Source: JAFGVL01 sp963663245 (GTDB lineage Bacteria; Bacteroidota; Bacteroidia; Bacteroidales; Paludibacteraceae). From it: 64,000 bases of DNA. How positions within the stretch are numbered: position 1 is the first letter of the stretch; each line of letters opens with the position of its first letter. The notes under the pieces are model-generated. The model was not told the origin of the DNA. It did no database searches and saw only the letters and a list, made by a program, of their open reading frames with translations. The stretch lies in contig OY760143.1 in the NCBI GenBank assembly GCA_963663245.1, positions 186,001 to 250,000 of the forward strand, in the 5' to 3' direction. Both the position numbers and the translations under genes were made by a program. Shown here piece after piece: positions 44,075 through 53,273 of this stretch.

Positions 44075-44336
44075 TATCTATTTTATTTACTGTTCTTAGC
44101 CAAGGCAAAATTACAGATTGTGATAACAGCGACGAAGTCGTTTCAAAATATTTCCATATATCTCAGGCTGCTGTTTGATTGCGCTCGAACACCGTGAGAG
44201 TGTAAGAGTTCAGCCTGATGAGGTTTTCTTTGGTTCGTTTCTTTTACTCACGAATTAATAATAATTTTTGAGTTCGTGAATACTACGTATTTGGGGCAAA
44301 AAAAATGAATGAAAATATTTTAATAAAGAAAAAAAC
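44075..44336. repeat. Intergenic stretch with three stem-loops, possibly a dispersed repeat remnant
   Basis: No ORF is supported. Inverted repeats include CGAC-GAA-GTCG (44130-44140), a long-range stem CTCAGGCTG (44162-44170) with CAGCCTG..GAG (44211-44222), and TCACGAA (44248-44254) with TTCGTGA (44273-44279). The segment TTTTCTTTGGTTCGTTTCTTTT recalls short palindromic repeats scattered through Bacteroidota genomes. Identity as such a repeat is inferred from memory. Confidence 0.4.
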
Positions 44337-45317
44337 ATGAAAACACTATTTATAATCACAACAATCCTAATAAGTACACTTGTTTACTCCCAAAACAAGC
44401 CAAAAAACTTAGTGTCAAACCAAAACGATTCTACCATGAAAATATATAAAACCATAGAAACAATAATGTATCCACCAGCACCCCATATGGTAGGTAATGG
44501 ATTTAAAGTCAACAATTTTTTCCCGGGTGGATATCCGCAAGATTTACGCAGAATGAGTCCTTTCTTTTTACTGGATTATAATTCTAAGCAAGACTTAAAA
44601 CCGAGTAAAACGCCACGTGGAGTTGGCGTACACCCTCATCGTGGATTAGAAACCGTTACCTTAGCCAACTATGGAAAAGTGGCCCACCACGACAGCAAGG
44701 GGAATAGTGGTATTATTGGAGCAGGCGATGTTCAATGGATGACAGCAGGCGAAGGTGTCTTACACAAGGAATACCAAGAGAAAGAGTTCAACAGTAAAGG
44801 CGGTGCTTTTCAAATGGTACAGCTATGGGTAAACTTGCCCGCAAAGGATAAAATGACTCCTGCAAAGTACCAAGCCATCGAAAATAATATGATGGGGAAA
44901 TTTTTCTTAGAAGATCAAAAAAGTGTAATAGAAATAGTTGCTGGAGAATACAAAAAGACAAAAGGTCCTGCAAGTACATTTACATACATAAATCTTTTTG
45001 TAGCACGTTTACAGAAAGGAGCAAAAGCTGACTTTAATTTCCCCGTAAAATACAATACGGGCATATTGATATTAGAAGGAAAAATAAAAATAAACGACAA
45101 AGATGAAGCAATAGAAGATCGCTTTGTATTATTCTTTAACGACGGAAAAGATGTTGATGTTGAAGCCCTTGAAGAAAGTGTTTGTCTTGTTTTGAGTGGA
45201 GAGCCTATCAATGAACCTATTTATCCTTATGGCCCATTTTTAATGAATACTAAGGATGAGATAAGACAGGCTTATGAAGATTATGAGAATGGCTTGTTTG
45301 GAGAATTAGAAGATTAA
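44337..45317 (+). CDS. Pirin-family cupin protein with an N-terminal signal peptide
   Basis: 326 residues. Bicupin pirin core with metal ligands H99, H101 (GVHPHRGLETVT) and H143, E145 (GEGVLHKEYQ), so a metal site is intact. C-terminal cupin GILILEGKIKI and EPINEPIYPYGPFLMNT are conserved. The first 20 residues (MKTLFIITTILISTLVYSQ) look like a signal peptide, while pirins are usually cytosolic. An internal ATG at residue 34 (base 44436) begins near the usual pirin start and could give a cytosolic form. Quercetinase or regulatory activity is possible. It overlaps the convergent dusB stop by 4 bp. Confidence 0.88.
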   Translation: MKTLFIITTILISTLVYSQNKPKNLVSNQNDSTMKIYKTIETIMYPPAPHMVGNGFKVNNFFPGGYPQDLRRMSPFFLLDYNSKQDLKPSKTPRGVGVHPHRGLETVTLANYGKVAHHDSKGNSGIIGAGDVQWMTAGEGVLHKEYQEKEFNSKGGAFQMVQLWVNLPAKDKMTPAKYQAIENNMMGKFFLEDQKSVIEIVAGEYKKTKGPASTFTYINLFVARLQKGAKADFNFPVKYNTGILILEGKIKINDKDEAIEDRFVLFFNDGKDVDVEALEESVCLVLSGEPINEPIYPYGPFLMNTKDEIRQAYEDYENGLFGELED

Positions 45318-46291
45318 TCCGTTGGAGGAATTGCATCCAAAATTGCAAACAATTCTTTCAAAGTCCCCGCGCGCAACATAGCAATACGTGTTTCTTTGAA
45401 ATTAGGTATCCCTTTAAAAAGAGGTGTTGCTGCTAAATGACGTCGAGTGTGTAAAATACCCCTTCTTTCATCTAACCAATCAACACTATTCAAGACTTGT
45501 TGTTTTACGATTTTCATTTGTTCATCAAAAGATAATGATTCTAATTTTTCTCCAGTTTGTAGAAAATGACTCATTTCCTTAAACACCCAAGGCTTTCCTA
45601 TAGAAGCGCGCCCAACCATTACCGCATCTACCCCGTATTTATCGAAACATTCTTTGGCTCTTTCTGGCGTTGTAACGTCACCATTTCCAATTATGGGAAT
45701 ATACATACGTTGATTGTTTTTCACCTCTCCTATCAAAGCCCAATCAGCATCTCCTTTATACATTTGTGCTCGGGTTCTGCCATGAATACTTAAGGCAGAG
45801 ATTCCACAATCTTGTAATTTCTCTGCTAATTCAACAATCACTTTACTATCATCGTCCCAACCCAATCGGGTCTTTACAGTAACAGGCAAATCGACAGCCT
45901 CAACAACAGCTTTAGTTATTTCTAACATTCTAGGGATATCACGCAACAAGCCTGCTCCTGCTCCTTTATTGGCCACTTTTTTTACAGGACAACCAAAGTT
46001 TAAATCGATGATATCAGGCTTAGCCTGTTCAGTAATTCTAGCAGCCTCAGCAACAGCCTCTATGTCTTTACCATAAATCTGAATAGCAACAGGGCGTTCT
46101 TTTTCGTAGATGGTTAATTTTTCCTCCGTACGCTTCACATTGCGAATTAAGGCATCGGATGAAACAAATTCAGTATATACCATATCTGCCCCAAACTCTT
46201 TGCACATTAAGCGAAAAGCAGGGTCGGTGACATCCTCCATAGGAGCCAAAAACAAAGGGTATTTCTTGAAATCTATCTTGCCTATTTTCAT
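45314..46291 (-). CDS. dusB: tRNA-dihydrouridine synthase DusB
   Basis: 325 residues of the FMN-dependent TIM-barrel Dus family. FLAPMEDVTDPAFRLMCKEF binds FMN, the catalytic cysteine is in NFGCPVKKVANKGAGAGLL, and RTRAQMYKGDADWALI and HTRRHLAATPLFKGIPNF are typical. It reduces uridines in the D-loop of tRNA with NADPH. It is divergent from the U32 gene; the long opposite-strand frames within are shadows. Confidence 0.95.
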   Translation of the reverse strand: MKIGKIDFKKYPLFLAPMEDVTDPAFRLMCKEFGADMVYTEFVSSDALIRNVKRTEEKLTIYEKERPVAIQIYGKDIEAVAEAARITEQAKPDIIDLNFGCPVKKVANKGAGAGLLRDIPRMLEITKAVVEAVDLPVTVKTRLGWDDDSKVIVELAEKLQDCGISALSIHGRTRAQMYKGDADWALIGEVKNNQRMYIPIIGNGDVTTPERAKECFDKYGVDAVMVGRASIGKPWVFKEMSHFLQTGEKLESLSFDEQMKIVKQQVLNSVDWLDERRGILHTRRHLAATPLFKGIPNFKETRIAMLRAGTLKELFAILDAIPPTD

Positions 46292-46362
46292 TTTGTAGAG
46301 TTAAAGGATTACAAAAATAGCTTGTTTTTCTGTTATTTAGAGAATAATTAAACGAAAGCTCG

Positions 46363-46370
46363 TAAATTTG
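46363..46370 (+). promoter_or_regulatory. -7 element of the U32 gene
   Basis: TAAATTTG fits TAnnTTTG. It lies 29 bp upstream of the ATG at 46400 and makes the in-frame TTG at 46388 less likely as the start. Confidence 0.5.
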
Positions 46371-46399
46371 CACACATTAAATTTGAATTGCTTACCGTA

Positions 46400-47659
46400 A
46401 TGACAAGAAATGAGATTGAAATAATGGCGCCCGTTGGTTCTTGGGAAAGCCTTACCGCTGCTATAAAAGCTGGCGCTAACTCGGTGTATTTTGGCATCGA
46501 AAATCTCAATATGCGTTCGCGCTCTTCCAATAATTTTACGAAAGATGATTTACGAGAAATTGTTCGTCTTTGCCAAGAAGCTGAAGTTAAAACCTATCTC
46601 ACTATCAACATTGTTTTATACGACAATGACATCACTCAGATGTATCAAATTGTTGATGTAGCCAAAGAGGCTGGCATTACAGCAATTATTGCTGCCGATG
46701 TAGCTGTAATGATGTATGCTCGTTCTAAAAATGTAGAAGTACACCTATCTACTCAACTTAATATTTCTAATGTAGAATCCTTGAAATTCTATGCGCAATT
46801 TGCTGATGTAGTTGTACTGGCACGCGAACTAAATATGGAACAAGTTGCTGAGATTTACCAAGCAATTGTACAACAAGCAATAACTGGTCCGAACGGAGAA
46901 TTAATCCGCATCGAGATGTTTTGTCACGGAGCTTTATGTATGGCTGTTTCTGGAAAATGCTATTTAAGTCTGCACGAAAAAAACCATTCTGCCAATCGTG
47001 GTGCTTGCATGCAGGTATGTCGAAGAAGCTATACCGTTAAAGAAACTGATTCGGATATGTCTTTTGAAGTAGACAATGAATACATCATGTCGCCAAAAGA
47101 TTTAAAAACCATCCATTTTATTAATAAAATGATAGATGCTGGTGTACGTGTTTTTAAAATTGAAGGACGTGCTCGAGCTGCTGAATATGTAAAAACAGTA
47201 GTTTCTTGTTACCGTGAAGCAGTTGAATCCTATATAGATGAATCCTTTACGGAAGATAAAATTTCCGATTGGAATACGCGCCTTTCTCGCGTATTCAACA
47301 GAGGTTTTTGGGACGGTTATTACTTAGGACAGAAAATTGGAGAATGGAGCTCGAAATACGGATCAGAAGCTACGGTGAAAAAAGTGTATGTGGGAAAATG
47401 CACCAACTACTTTGTAAAATCTATGGTTGCTGAATTCTTGATTGAAACCTATGATGTAAAACAAGAAGATGAAATATTAATTACCGGTCCAACCACTGGA
47501 GCCTACGAAACTACATTGGATGAAATTCGTGTTGATACCATTCCGACAACTCAAGCTATTAAAGGGGAAACCATGTCTATTGCTGTAACTGAACGTATCC
47601 GCAGAAATGACAAATTATTTAAATGGGTAGATGCTACTTTAGTAGATGATAGTCAATAA
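46400..47659 (+). CDS. Peptidase U32-family protein (Fe-S, probably tRNA hydroxylation)
   Basis: 419 residues from the ATG at 46400. The U32 TIM-like domain (IEIMAPVGSWESLTAAIKAG, then NSVYFGIENLNMRS) includes a cysteine cluster C(HGALC)...C and NRGACMQVCRRSY that matches the Fe-S ligands of U32 proteins such as TrhP. Family members hydroxylate tRNA uridine-34 or act in ubiquinone synthesis; protease activity is unproven despite the name. The length and C-terminal beta-barrel domain (TVKKVYVGKCTNYFVKSMVAE) fit the RlhA/TrhP group. Confidence 0.88.
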   Translation: MTRNEIEIMAPVGSWESLTAAIKAGANSVYFGIENLNMRSRSSNNFTKDDLREIVRLCQEAEVKTYLTINIVLYDNDITQMYQIVDVAKEAGITAIIAADVAVMMYARSKNVEVHLSTQLNISNVESLKFYAQFADVVVLARELNMEQVAEIYQAIVQQAITGPNGELIRIEMFCHGALCMAVSGKCYLSLHEKNHSANRGACMQVCRRSYTVKETDSDMSFEVDNEYIMSPKDLKTIHFINKMIDAGVRVFKIEGRARAAEYVKTVVSCYREAVESYIDESFTEDKISDWNTRLSRVFNRGFWDGYYLGQKIGEWSSKYGSEATVKKVYVGKCTNYFVKSMVAEFLIETYDVKQEDEILITGPTTGAYETTLDEIRVDTIPTTQAIKGETMSIAVTERIRRNDKLFKWVDATLVDDSQ

Positions 47660-47719
47660 TTTTAAAAAAATGATAAACAAGCTGATTGTTTTTCATATAA
47701 ATCTTGTCAAAATAAAAAA

Positions 47720-49111
47720 ATGAAAACAAAGCAAATATTCTTCGTCTTTCTTATCCTTGCACTTTTCTCTTGTAAAACCACACAGCTAGAAACTATTGAG
47801 CCTCAAGCTCAATACAATACGCCTACAATTGAAACTGAAGCATCTACCGTTGGACTCGGTATAAATATAGATATTAAAGCCCTAGAAAAGAGTATGAATG
47901 TAGGCCTAAAAGGGCTGATTTACGAAGACAAAGATTTTGATGATGACAATATGTTGATTAAGGTTTGGAACACCGGGAAAATCAAATTTACGGTTAAACG
48001 AAATATGATTACTTATCAGCTTCCTCTTCGTATCTGGTACAAAACGGGCTTTAAAAAAACGGTGCTTGGTGTAACTATTGAAGATTATTATGAAGCCAAA
48101 GGAGCTATGATTTTAGACATGTCTAGCTCTTTTAATTTAGCTCCTAATTGGGATTTGACAACTCAAAGCAGAGTGGAAAATTACCGATGGACTGAAGAGC
48201 CTATCATCAAAGCTGCTGGCCTAAATATTCCAATAAAATCACTCACTGATTTTATTGTATATGCTTTCAACTCCAATATTCTATCTTCAATAGATAAAAA
48301 GATTTATGAGAAAATTGATTTGCAAAATACAATGAAAAGCAAATGGAAAGAGTTTCACAAGCCTATTCTTGTGAACAAAGACTTTGATATTTGGATTAAA
48401 ATGAAACCTCAGAGTTTAACTACAACTCCCATTTATGCAGACGGTCGACAAATGAAATTTGGAATTGGATTAAATGCTATTATAGAAAGTTCTATAGGTA
48501 TTCAACCAGATTCAACTGTAACTTCAACAGCACTTCCCAATTTTACAACTGTACGCAGAATAGACCCTAGATTTTCCATTCATTCAAAAATTGAAGTTCC
48601 TTTTACTAAGCTAACTAATGTAGCAAATAAAGTAATTGTTGGACAAGAATTTAAACAAGGAAAAAAAACTGTTCGTATTGATAGCTTACTTATTTGGGGA
48701 CAAAATGAAAATGTTGTAATTAAAGCCAGTGTCTCTGGTTCTGCCAAAGGAGACTTATATTGCGTTGGTACATTAAACCTTATCGACAGCACACAAACTT
48801 TACAAATTGAGAACTTTGATTTTGAGATGAATACCCGAAATGCATTACTAAAATCAGCGAATTGGTTAATGCATAAAAATTTCTTGAAAAAAATTGAACC
48901 AATGCTAACAATCCAACTCGGCGAACAAGTCGATTCTTTGTTGGTAATGACCAACGACTTATTAAAAAACTACGAATTTGACAAAGGAATGTACCTAAAT
49001 GGGAAATTAAAAAATATTCAGCTCCAGAATATTACTATGACCAAAGATGGTTTTATAATCTTCGGAAAAATTGACGGTGAAATGCGAGTAAATATTAAGG
49101 ATTTGTTTTAA
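47720..49111 (+). CDS. DUF4403 lipoprotein
   Basis: 463 residues. Lipobox FSC (LALFSC, lipidated C18). The mature protein is beta-rich with a repeated pattern (INIDIKALEKSMNVGLKG, then ITYQLPLRIWYKTGF and INRDPRFSIHSKIEVPF-like blocks), as in DUF4403. A TULIP-like lipid-binding fold has been proposed for related proteins, but not from this sequence. Predicted to be anchored in the envelope. It is not close enough to the U32 gene (60 bp gap) to be certain of co-transcription. Confidence 0.8.
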   Translation: MKTKQIFFVFLILALFSCKTTQLETIEPQAQYNTPTIETEASTVGLGINIDIKALEKSMNVGLKGLIYEDKDFDDDNMLIKVWNTGKIKFTVKRNMITYQLPLRIWYKTGFKKTVLGVTIEDYYEAKGAMILDMSSSFNLAPNWDLTTQSRVENYRWTEEPIIKAAGLNIPIKSLTDFIVYAFNSNILSSIDKKIYEKIDLQNTMKSKWKEFHKPILVNKDFDIWIKMKPQSLTTTPIYADGRQMKFGIGLNAIIESSIGIQPDSTVTSTALPNFTTVRRIDPRFSIHSKIEVPFTKLTNVANKVIVGQEFKQGKKTVRIDSLLIWGQNENVVIKASVSGSAKGDLYCVGTLNLIDSTQTLQIENFDFEMNTRNALLKSANWLMHKNFLKKIEPMLTIQLGEQVDSLLVMTNDLLKNYEFDKGMYLNGKLKNIQLQNITMTKDGFIIFGKIDGEMRVNIKDLF

Positions 49112-49112
49112 G

Positions 49113-50153
49113 CTATAGCTTAATTAAGTTATAAATCTGGCTACCTAAGCCTATTTTCTCTGCATAAGCCAATTGCTCTACCCCTTTAAATTTCTTCCCT
49201 TTTTCTTTGGAAAGGTCCCAACAAACCTGATCTAAAGCGACTGGATCTGTAGATACAAAAACGCCTATATCTTCGATAAGAGGCTTCATTTTTCGTGGTT
49301 CACAGTCGCAACCTTTGGTGATATTCATAGCGAAGTTGATGTACAAGTTCTTCTTGTTCAGCTGGGCAGCATAAGCATACTCCACTATTTTTTCTTTAAA
49401 ATCGCTGCCTTTAAATAGTGCGTTAGAAACACCTTTTAAAGAGAAAATGCTAATGGCTTTATGCGGACAAGCAGGCACACAAGCACCACAACCCACACAT
49501 TTATCATGATCAATAAAAGATTTCTCTCCTATCGTAATTGCAGCCTCATTACAACGTTTCTGACACAAATTACACTGCTCACATTTACGATTTTTGATAC
49601 GAGGTTTAATGCCCATATGCATGGCTAATTTCCCTCCTTTAGAAGCATGTCCCATAGCCAATTGTTTAATGGCTCCACCAAATCCAGCAAACTGATGTCC
49701 TTTAAAATGAGATACAACAATTAGTTGGTCATAATCCAAAAATCGCTTACCAATCTTACAAGTATCATAGTGCTTTTGATTAACTTCCACCTCCGCATAA
49801 TCTTCTCCCTGTTCTCCATCTGCAAAAATAATTGGCAACTGATTAAAGCCATGTTCAAGTGCTGTTTCTTTATGCACGTCAGCTTTGAAACGATGACCAC
49901 CATAGAGCACACTAGTTTCCATATAAGACGAATCAATTTTTCTTTCTTTCAAGAAATCAATCAATCCTAAATAATTTTCGGGCTTAACAAAGGTGTGATT
50001 TCCCTTTTCTCCGAAATGTACTTTTAAAGGAATGGTTTTATTCAAAGAAATTCCTTCCTTTTCAACAAGGGTTGTTAATAGCTCTTTTGAAATGGCTTGA
50101 ATTTCTTCAACTGTAGTTTGTGAACTAACTTTTTTATAATAAACGTTTGACAT
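49113..50153 (-). CDS. DUF362 domain protein with two 4Fe-4S clusters
   Basis: 346 residues. The N-terminal DUF362 domain (VHFGEKGNHTFVKPENYLGL, then VVSHFKGHQFAGFGGAIKQLAMG) is followed by two ferredoxin motifs: CEQCNLCQKRCNEAAI and CVGCGACVPACPHKAI, each with four cysteines. It is probably a cytosolic oxidoreductase passing electrons to an unknown partner. It starts 30 bp after the AraC gene stop on the same strand, so the two are likely co-transcribed. Confidence 0.9.
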   Translation of the reverse strand: MSNVYYKKVSSQTTVEEIQAISKELLTTLVEKEGISLNKTIPLKVHFGEKGNHTFVKPENYLGLIDFLKERKIDSSYMETSVLYGGHRFKADVHKETALEHGFNQLPIIFADGEQGEDYAEVEVNQKHYDTCKIGKRFLDYDQLIVVSHFKGHQFAGFGGAIKQLAMGHASKGGKLAMHMGIKPRIKNRKCEQCNLCQKRCNEAAITIGEKSFIDHDKCVGCGACVPACPHKAISIFSLKGVSNALFKGSDFKEKIVEYAYAAQLNKKNLYINFAMNITKGCDCEPRKMKPLIEDIGVFVSTDPVALDQVCWDLSKEKGKKFKGVEQLAYAEKIGLGSQIYNLIKL

Positions 50154-50183
50154 ATTTTGTGTAAATCTATTTTAATTTTGTTA

Positions 50184-51098
50184 TTAATTTAAGGCTCTAT
50201 ATTCGACAGGACTCATGCCTGTTTTCTTTTTAAATAGTTTGCTAAAATATTGCGGATACTCAAAGCCTAAACCATAAGCAATCTCACTTATAGAATTGTT
50301 AGACCCCAGCAATTTCTCTTTAGCTTCTTCTATCAAGAAATAATGGATGTGCTCTTGTGCATTTTTACCCGTCTCTTTTTTCAGAAGATCACTTAAATAA
50401 TTAGGGGTGAGATTCAATTTCTCAGCGCACCATTTTACTGTAGGCAAGCCATTTTCAAGATTATTCTTCGACTGAAAACTCTTCAATAAAACCGCTTCAA
50501 AATCAGATAAAACATCCTTATTAACAGCAGTTCTAGTAATAAATTGCCTGTCGTAGAAACGCAGGCAATAATTCAACAATAACTCAATACTTGAAACAAT
50601 TAAGTTTTGTGTATGCTTGTCTATATTCTGTAATAATTCATATTCTATCTTCTCAATAATTTCTAAAACAATTTCTCGTTCCTTATCAGACAGATGTAAA
50701 GCTTCATTCGAGCTGTAAGCAAAAAAAGAATACGCCTTCATTTTGCTAGCTAAAGATGTTCCTTTTAATAAGTCAGGATGGAAAAACAAACCCCAACTTT
50801 TAACAGAAGTAATTGGCTTTTCAACCTCATTTGGCTCTACCTCAATTACCTGCTCAGGAGCAAGAAACACTAGCGTCCCTTCTTCAAAATCATAATTCTG
50901 TCGACCATATTTCAACTTACCACATACCGTGTTTTTTAAAGAAATGGAATAAAACCCTGCAGAAATTCTTGTTTCAGCAAAGGAGTTATCATAAATCTTA
51001 TTCATATCCACAATGCCAACTAGCGGGTGCTTAGGCTTCTCCTGATTCAATATACTATTTAGCTGGGTTATTGATTCTATTTTAAATATTTCACTCAT
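50184..51098 (-). CDS. AraC/XylS-family regulator
   Basis: 304 residues. The N-terminal cupin-like ligand domain (SISLKNTVCGKLKYGRQNYD, then EGTLVFLAPEQVIEVE) precedes two HTH motifs (WCAEKLNLTPNYLSDLLKKE and ISEIAYGLGFEYPQYFSKLF). A tandem direct repeat stands just upstream of its -7 element, and an identical arrangement precedes the MBL operon 4 kb away. It is therefore likely to regulate both, including itself; activation is suggested by the lack of a good -33 box. Confidence 0.93.
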   Translation of the reverse strand: MSEIFKIESITQLNSILNQEKPKHPLVGIVDMNKIYDNSFAETRISAGFYSISLKNTVCGKLKYGRQNYDFEEGTLVFLAPEQVIEVEPNEVEKPITSVKSWGLFFHPDLLKGTSLASKMKAYSFFAYSSNEALHLSDKEREIVLEIIEKIEYELLQNIDKHTQNLIVSSIELLLNYCLRFYDRQFITRTAVNKDVLSDFEAVLLKSFQSKNNLENGLPTVKWCAEKLNLTPNYLSDLLKKETGKNAQEHIHYFLIEEAKEKLLGSNNSISEIAYGLGFEYPQYFSKLFKKKTGMSPVEYRALN

Positions 51099-51129
51099 TA
51101 GTTTAATTATTTAGGCTAAAATACTTAAA

Positions 51130-51137
51130 CAAAAGTA
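51130..51137 (-). promoter_or_regulatory. -7 element of the araC promoter
   Basis: TACTTTTG on the minus strand fits TAnnTTTG. No -33 TTTG is present at 19 bp; the AraC-type repeat occupies that region. Confidence 0.65.
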
Positions 51138-51158
51138 TGCTTAAAAAAAAATGTTGAC

Positions 51159-51194
51159 GTATACCTATTACTGTTTAATGGATACATTTTACTG
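51159..51194. promoter_or_regulatory. Two-box element upstream of araC
   Basis: GTATACCTATTACTG (51159-51173) and GGATACATTTTACTG (51180-51194) are direct repeats with a 21-bp period, two helical turns. The near edge is 22 bases from the end of the -7 element. The same pattern recurs at 55114-55149. Confidence 0.75.
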
Positions 51195-51205
51195 CTGAGT
51201 AAAGA

Positions 51206-51829
51206 TTACTCTTCAATATCCAATAATACCTTTCCCGAATCTTTCAATAAACCAATAGACCATTTAATGATAACAAGTGAGCTGATTACAGCAGCAATAG
51301 TATCAATAAATGGAATGTCCCAAATCATCGCAACAATAAGTCCTACTATAGCAGAAAGGCTAGTTAAAGCATCAGCGATAACATGTATGTAAGCTGCACG
51401 AATATTATGATCGCTATCCTCGCTTTTATGATGAAGTAGCATTGCACTCACTATATTTACAATTAAGCCGATTATAGCGACTAAAATTGCATCTTGATAT
51501 ACAATGTCGACTGGAGAGAAATAACGCTCTGCTGCTTCTACTAATATCACTCCTGCAAATATTAAAAGCATAATAGCACTACTAAAACCAGAAAGAGATA
51601 ATATCTTATCTGATTTACCTTCATACTTTTTATTATTTGCTACCTTTCTAACTATTCGATAAGCAACCCAACTTAAGCCAATGGCTAATACATGCGAACC
51701 CATATGAATACCATCAGCCAGTAAAGCCATAGAATTCGTAACTAGTCCATAGAATATCTCTACCACCATAGTAATAGCAGTGAGTAAGACTACCCACATG
51801 GTTTTGCTTTCTTTCTTATGTATATGCAT
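51206..51829 (-). CDS. Cation diffusion facilitator, DmeF-like, without C-terminal domain
   Basis: 207 residues with six transmembrane helices. N-terminal MHIHKKESK carries histidines. LADGIHMGSH in TM2 and YIHVIADALTSLSAI in TM5 hold the metal-site residues. The protein aligns with DmeF-like CDF exporters (Co/Ni) up to KVLLD, then stops at LDIEE, whereas relatives continue for a cytosolic ferredoxin-like domain. No remnant of it is evident downstream, so the short form is likely real. It may need a partner or act as a simpler exporter. Confidence 0.85.
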   Translation of the reverse strand: MHIHKKESKTMWVVLLTAITMVVEIFYGLVTNSMALLADGIHMGSHVLAIGLSWVAYRIVRKVANNKKYEGKSDKILSLSGFSSAIMLLIFAGVILVEAAERYFSPVDIVYQDAILVAIIGLIVNIVSAMLLHHKSEDSDHNIRAAYIHVIADALTSLSAIVGLIVAMIWDIPFIDTIAAVISSLVIIKWSIGLLKDSGKVLLDIEE

Positions 51830-51915
51830 TTTTGAAATTTTTTTATATAAACAGTTATTATAACTCTTATCCCTGTTTTAAATTCAGAAAAATAAATAAG
51901 CATATATCTTTTTAA

Positions 51916-52896
51916 TCAAAATTGATTATTATAAATATCCAAAATCATCTCCGTAGCATTTCGAGCTTCCTCTCCTGAAATTAAAGGCTCTTTTCCTGTT
52001 TGAATTGCTTCGATGAAATTATTAATAACCGTTTCATGATTCGTCGTATCGCTTACGGCGGCAGTTGCTGCACCAGTATGTTTATTCACTAAAGGTTTTT
52101 CTGTTGTTGGGTTTTCCATCCCTTCTATATCCCACTCTGTAATTACATCATTTTCTAAGATAAGATATCCCTTATCTGAATAGATTTCTAGCTTAGCAGG
52201 GAAACCGGGCTTGGTTGCTGTTGAGGCAGTAATTGTTCCTATCATTCCAGATTCATGCAAACAAATTGCTGCACCATGATCTTCTACTTCTAAATCATGA
52301 ACAAAAGTACCTAATTGACTAACCAGTTTTTTCGGCTGACCAAAGAACGAATAATATAAATCGATATAGTGTGATGCTTGTTGAATAAAGGGACCTCCCC
52401 CATCAATTTCATAGCCTCCACGATAGGGAGCCGAATTGTAGTAGTTATCGTCGCGGTAATTTTTAATAGCAAGATCTACTGAGAATATCTTTCCCAATTT
52501 ACCATCATCAATCAATTGTTTAATTATCGGATTATCTGAACTGAATCTGCGTTGATAAGCTACTGCTAATTTTACCTTGTTCTCTTTACAAGCAGCTATC
52601 ATTTTATCGGCAGCCTCTAAAGTAATATCAAGTGGTTTTTCACATAATACATGCTTGCCTAAGTTGGCTGCCTCAATTGTGCTGATATGATGTAAGCCAT
52701 TCGGGGTACAAACAATCACGGCATCATAGTCGATATCTATTTCCGATATTGATTTGTAGGCTGGTAATTGATTGAACTTCTCAGGCATGGTTTTTTTACT
52801 TGTTACCAACCCAACAACTTCAGTATTAGGGATATTTTTTATTGCAGAAAAATATGTGTTCGCAATATTTCCGCCTCCAATAACTATAAATTTCAT
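51916..52896 (-). CDS. Gfo/Idh/MocA-family oxidoreductase
   Basis: 326 residues. N-terminal Rossmann fold (IVIGGGNIANTYFSAIK), EKP motif in HVLCEKPLDITLEAA, and the C-terminal beta-sheet domain with GGGPFIQQASHYIDLYYSFFG. It oxidises or reduces a sugar or related substrate with NAD(P). The DGGGP.Q.SHY.D pattern is typical of sugar dehydrogenases. Substrate is unknown, and no sugar-utilisation cluster is nearby. Confidence 0.9.
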   Translation of the reverse strand: MKFIVIGGGNIANTYFSAIKNIPNTEVVGLVTSKKTMPEKFNQLPAYKSISEIDIDYDAVIVCTPNGLHHISTIEAANLGKHVLCEKPLDITLEAADKMIAACKENKVKLAVAYQRRFSSDNPIIKQLIDDGKLGKIFSVDLAIKNYRDDNYYNSAPYRGGYEIDGGGPFIQQASHYIDLYYSFFGQPKKLVSQLGTFVHDLEVEDHGAAICLHESGMIGTITASTATKPGFPAKLEIYSDKGYLILENDVITEWDIEGMENPTTEKPLVNKHTGAATAAVSDTTNHETVINNFIEAIQTGKEPLISGEEARNATEMILDIYNNQF

Positions 52897-52947
52897 AATG
52901 TGTTATTTACTGATTTTTTGCTTTTCAAAGATAAGTGATATAAAAAT

Positions 52948-52980
52948 AAAAGCCCAATTATTGCTTATAATTGGGCTTTT
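52948..52980 (-). terminator. Terminator after the DUF2892 gene
   Basis: A 14-bp perfect inverted repeat (52948-52961 and 52967-52980) with loop TGCTT and an AT-rich tail on the minus strand. It ends the MBL-SDR-DUF2892 transcript. Confidence 0.88.
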
Positions 52981-52997
52981 AACTATTTATAAATAAA

Positions 52998-53207
52998 TTA
53001 TCCTATTTTCTTCTTACAAGTTGATAAACCAAAAAGCAAGTACAAAGGACAAAAACTAATTAAACTAGTTAAAACAAAAATTCCAGATATAATAATTAAC
53101 ACTAATCCTAAAGTCCCGGATAATATTCCTGTAAAATAAAGTATTGCAATTACTGCAGCTATTATCACTCTGATAATTTTATCTGCCATTCCCATATTTC
53201 TTATCAT
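52998..53207 (-). CDS. DUF2892/YgaP-like small membrane protein
   Basis: 69 residues. Two hydrophobic helices (about residues 12-28 and 32-58) follow MGMADKIIRVIIAAVIAI, typical of DUF2892. The C-terminal LFGLSTCKKK keeps one cysteine pair (C53 and C64). It is the third gene of a minus-strand unit with the SDR and MBL proteins. Function is unknown. Confidence 0.85.
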   Translation of the reverse strand: MIRNMGMADKIIRVIIAAVIAILYFTGILSGTLGLVLIIISGIFVLTSLISFCPLYLLFGLSTCKKKIG

Positions 53208-53273
53208 AACTGTTTTAATTTTAAGAGTTAATATCTTATAAAACGTTATAATACATATTTAGTTCAAAAAATA

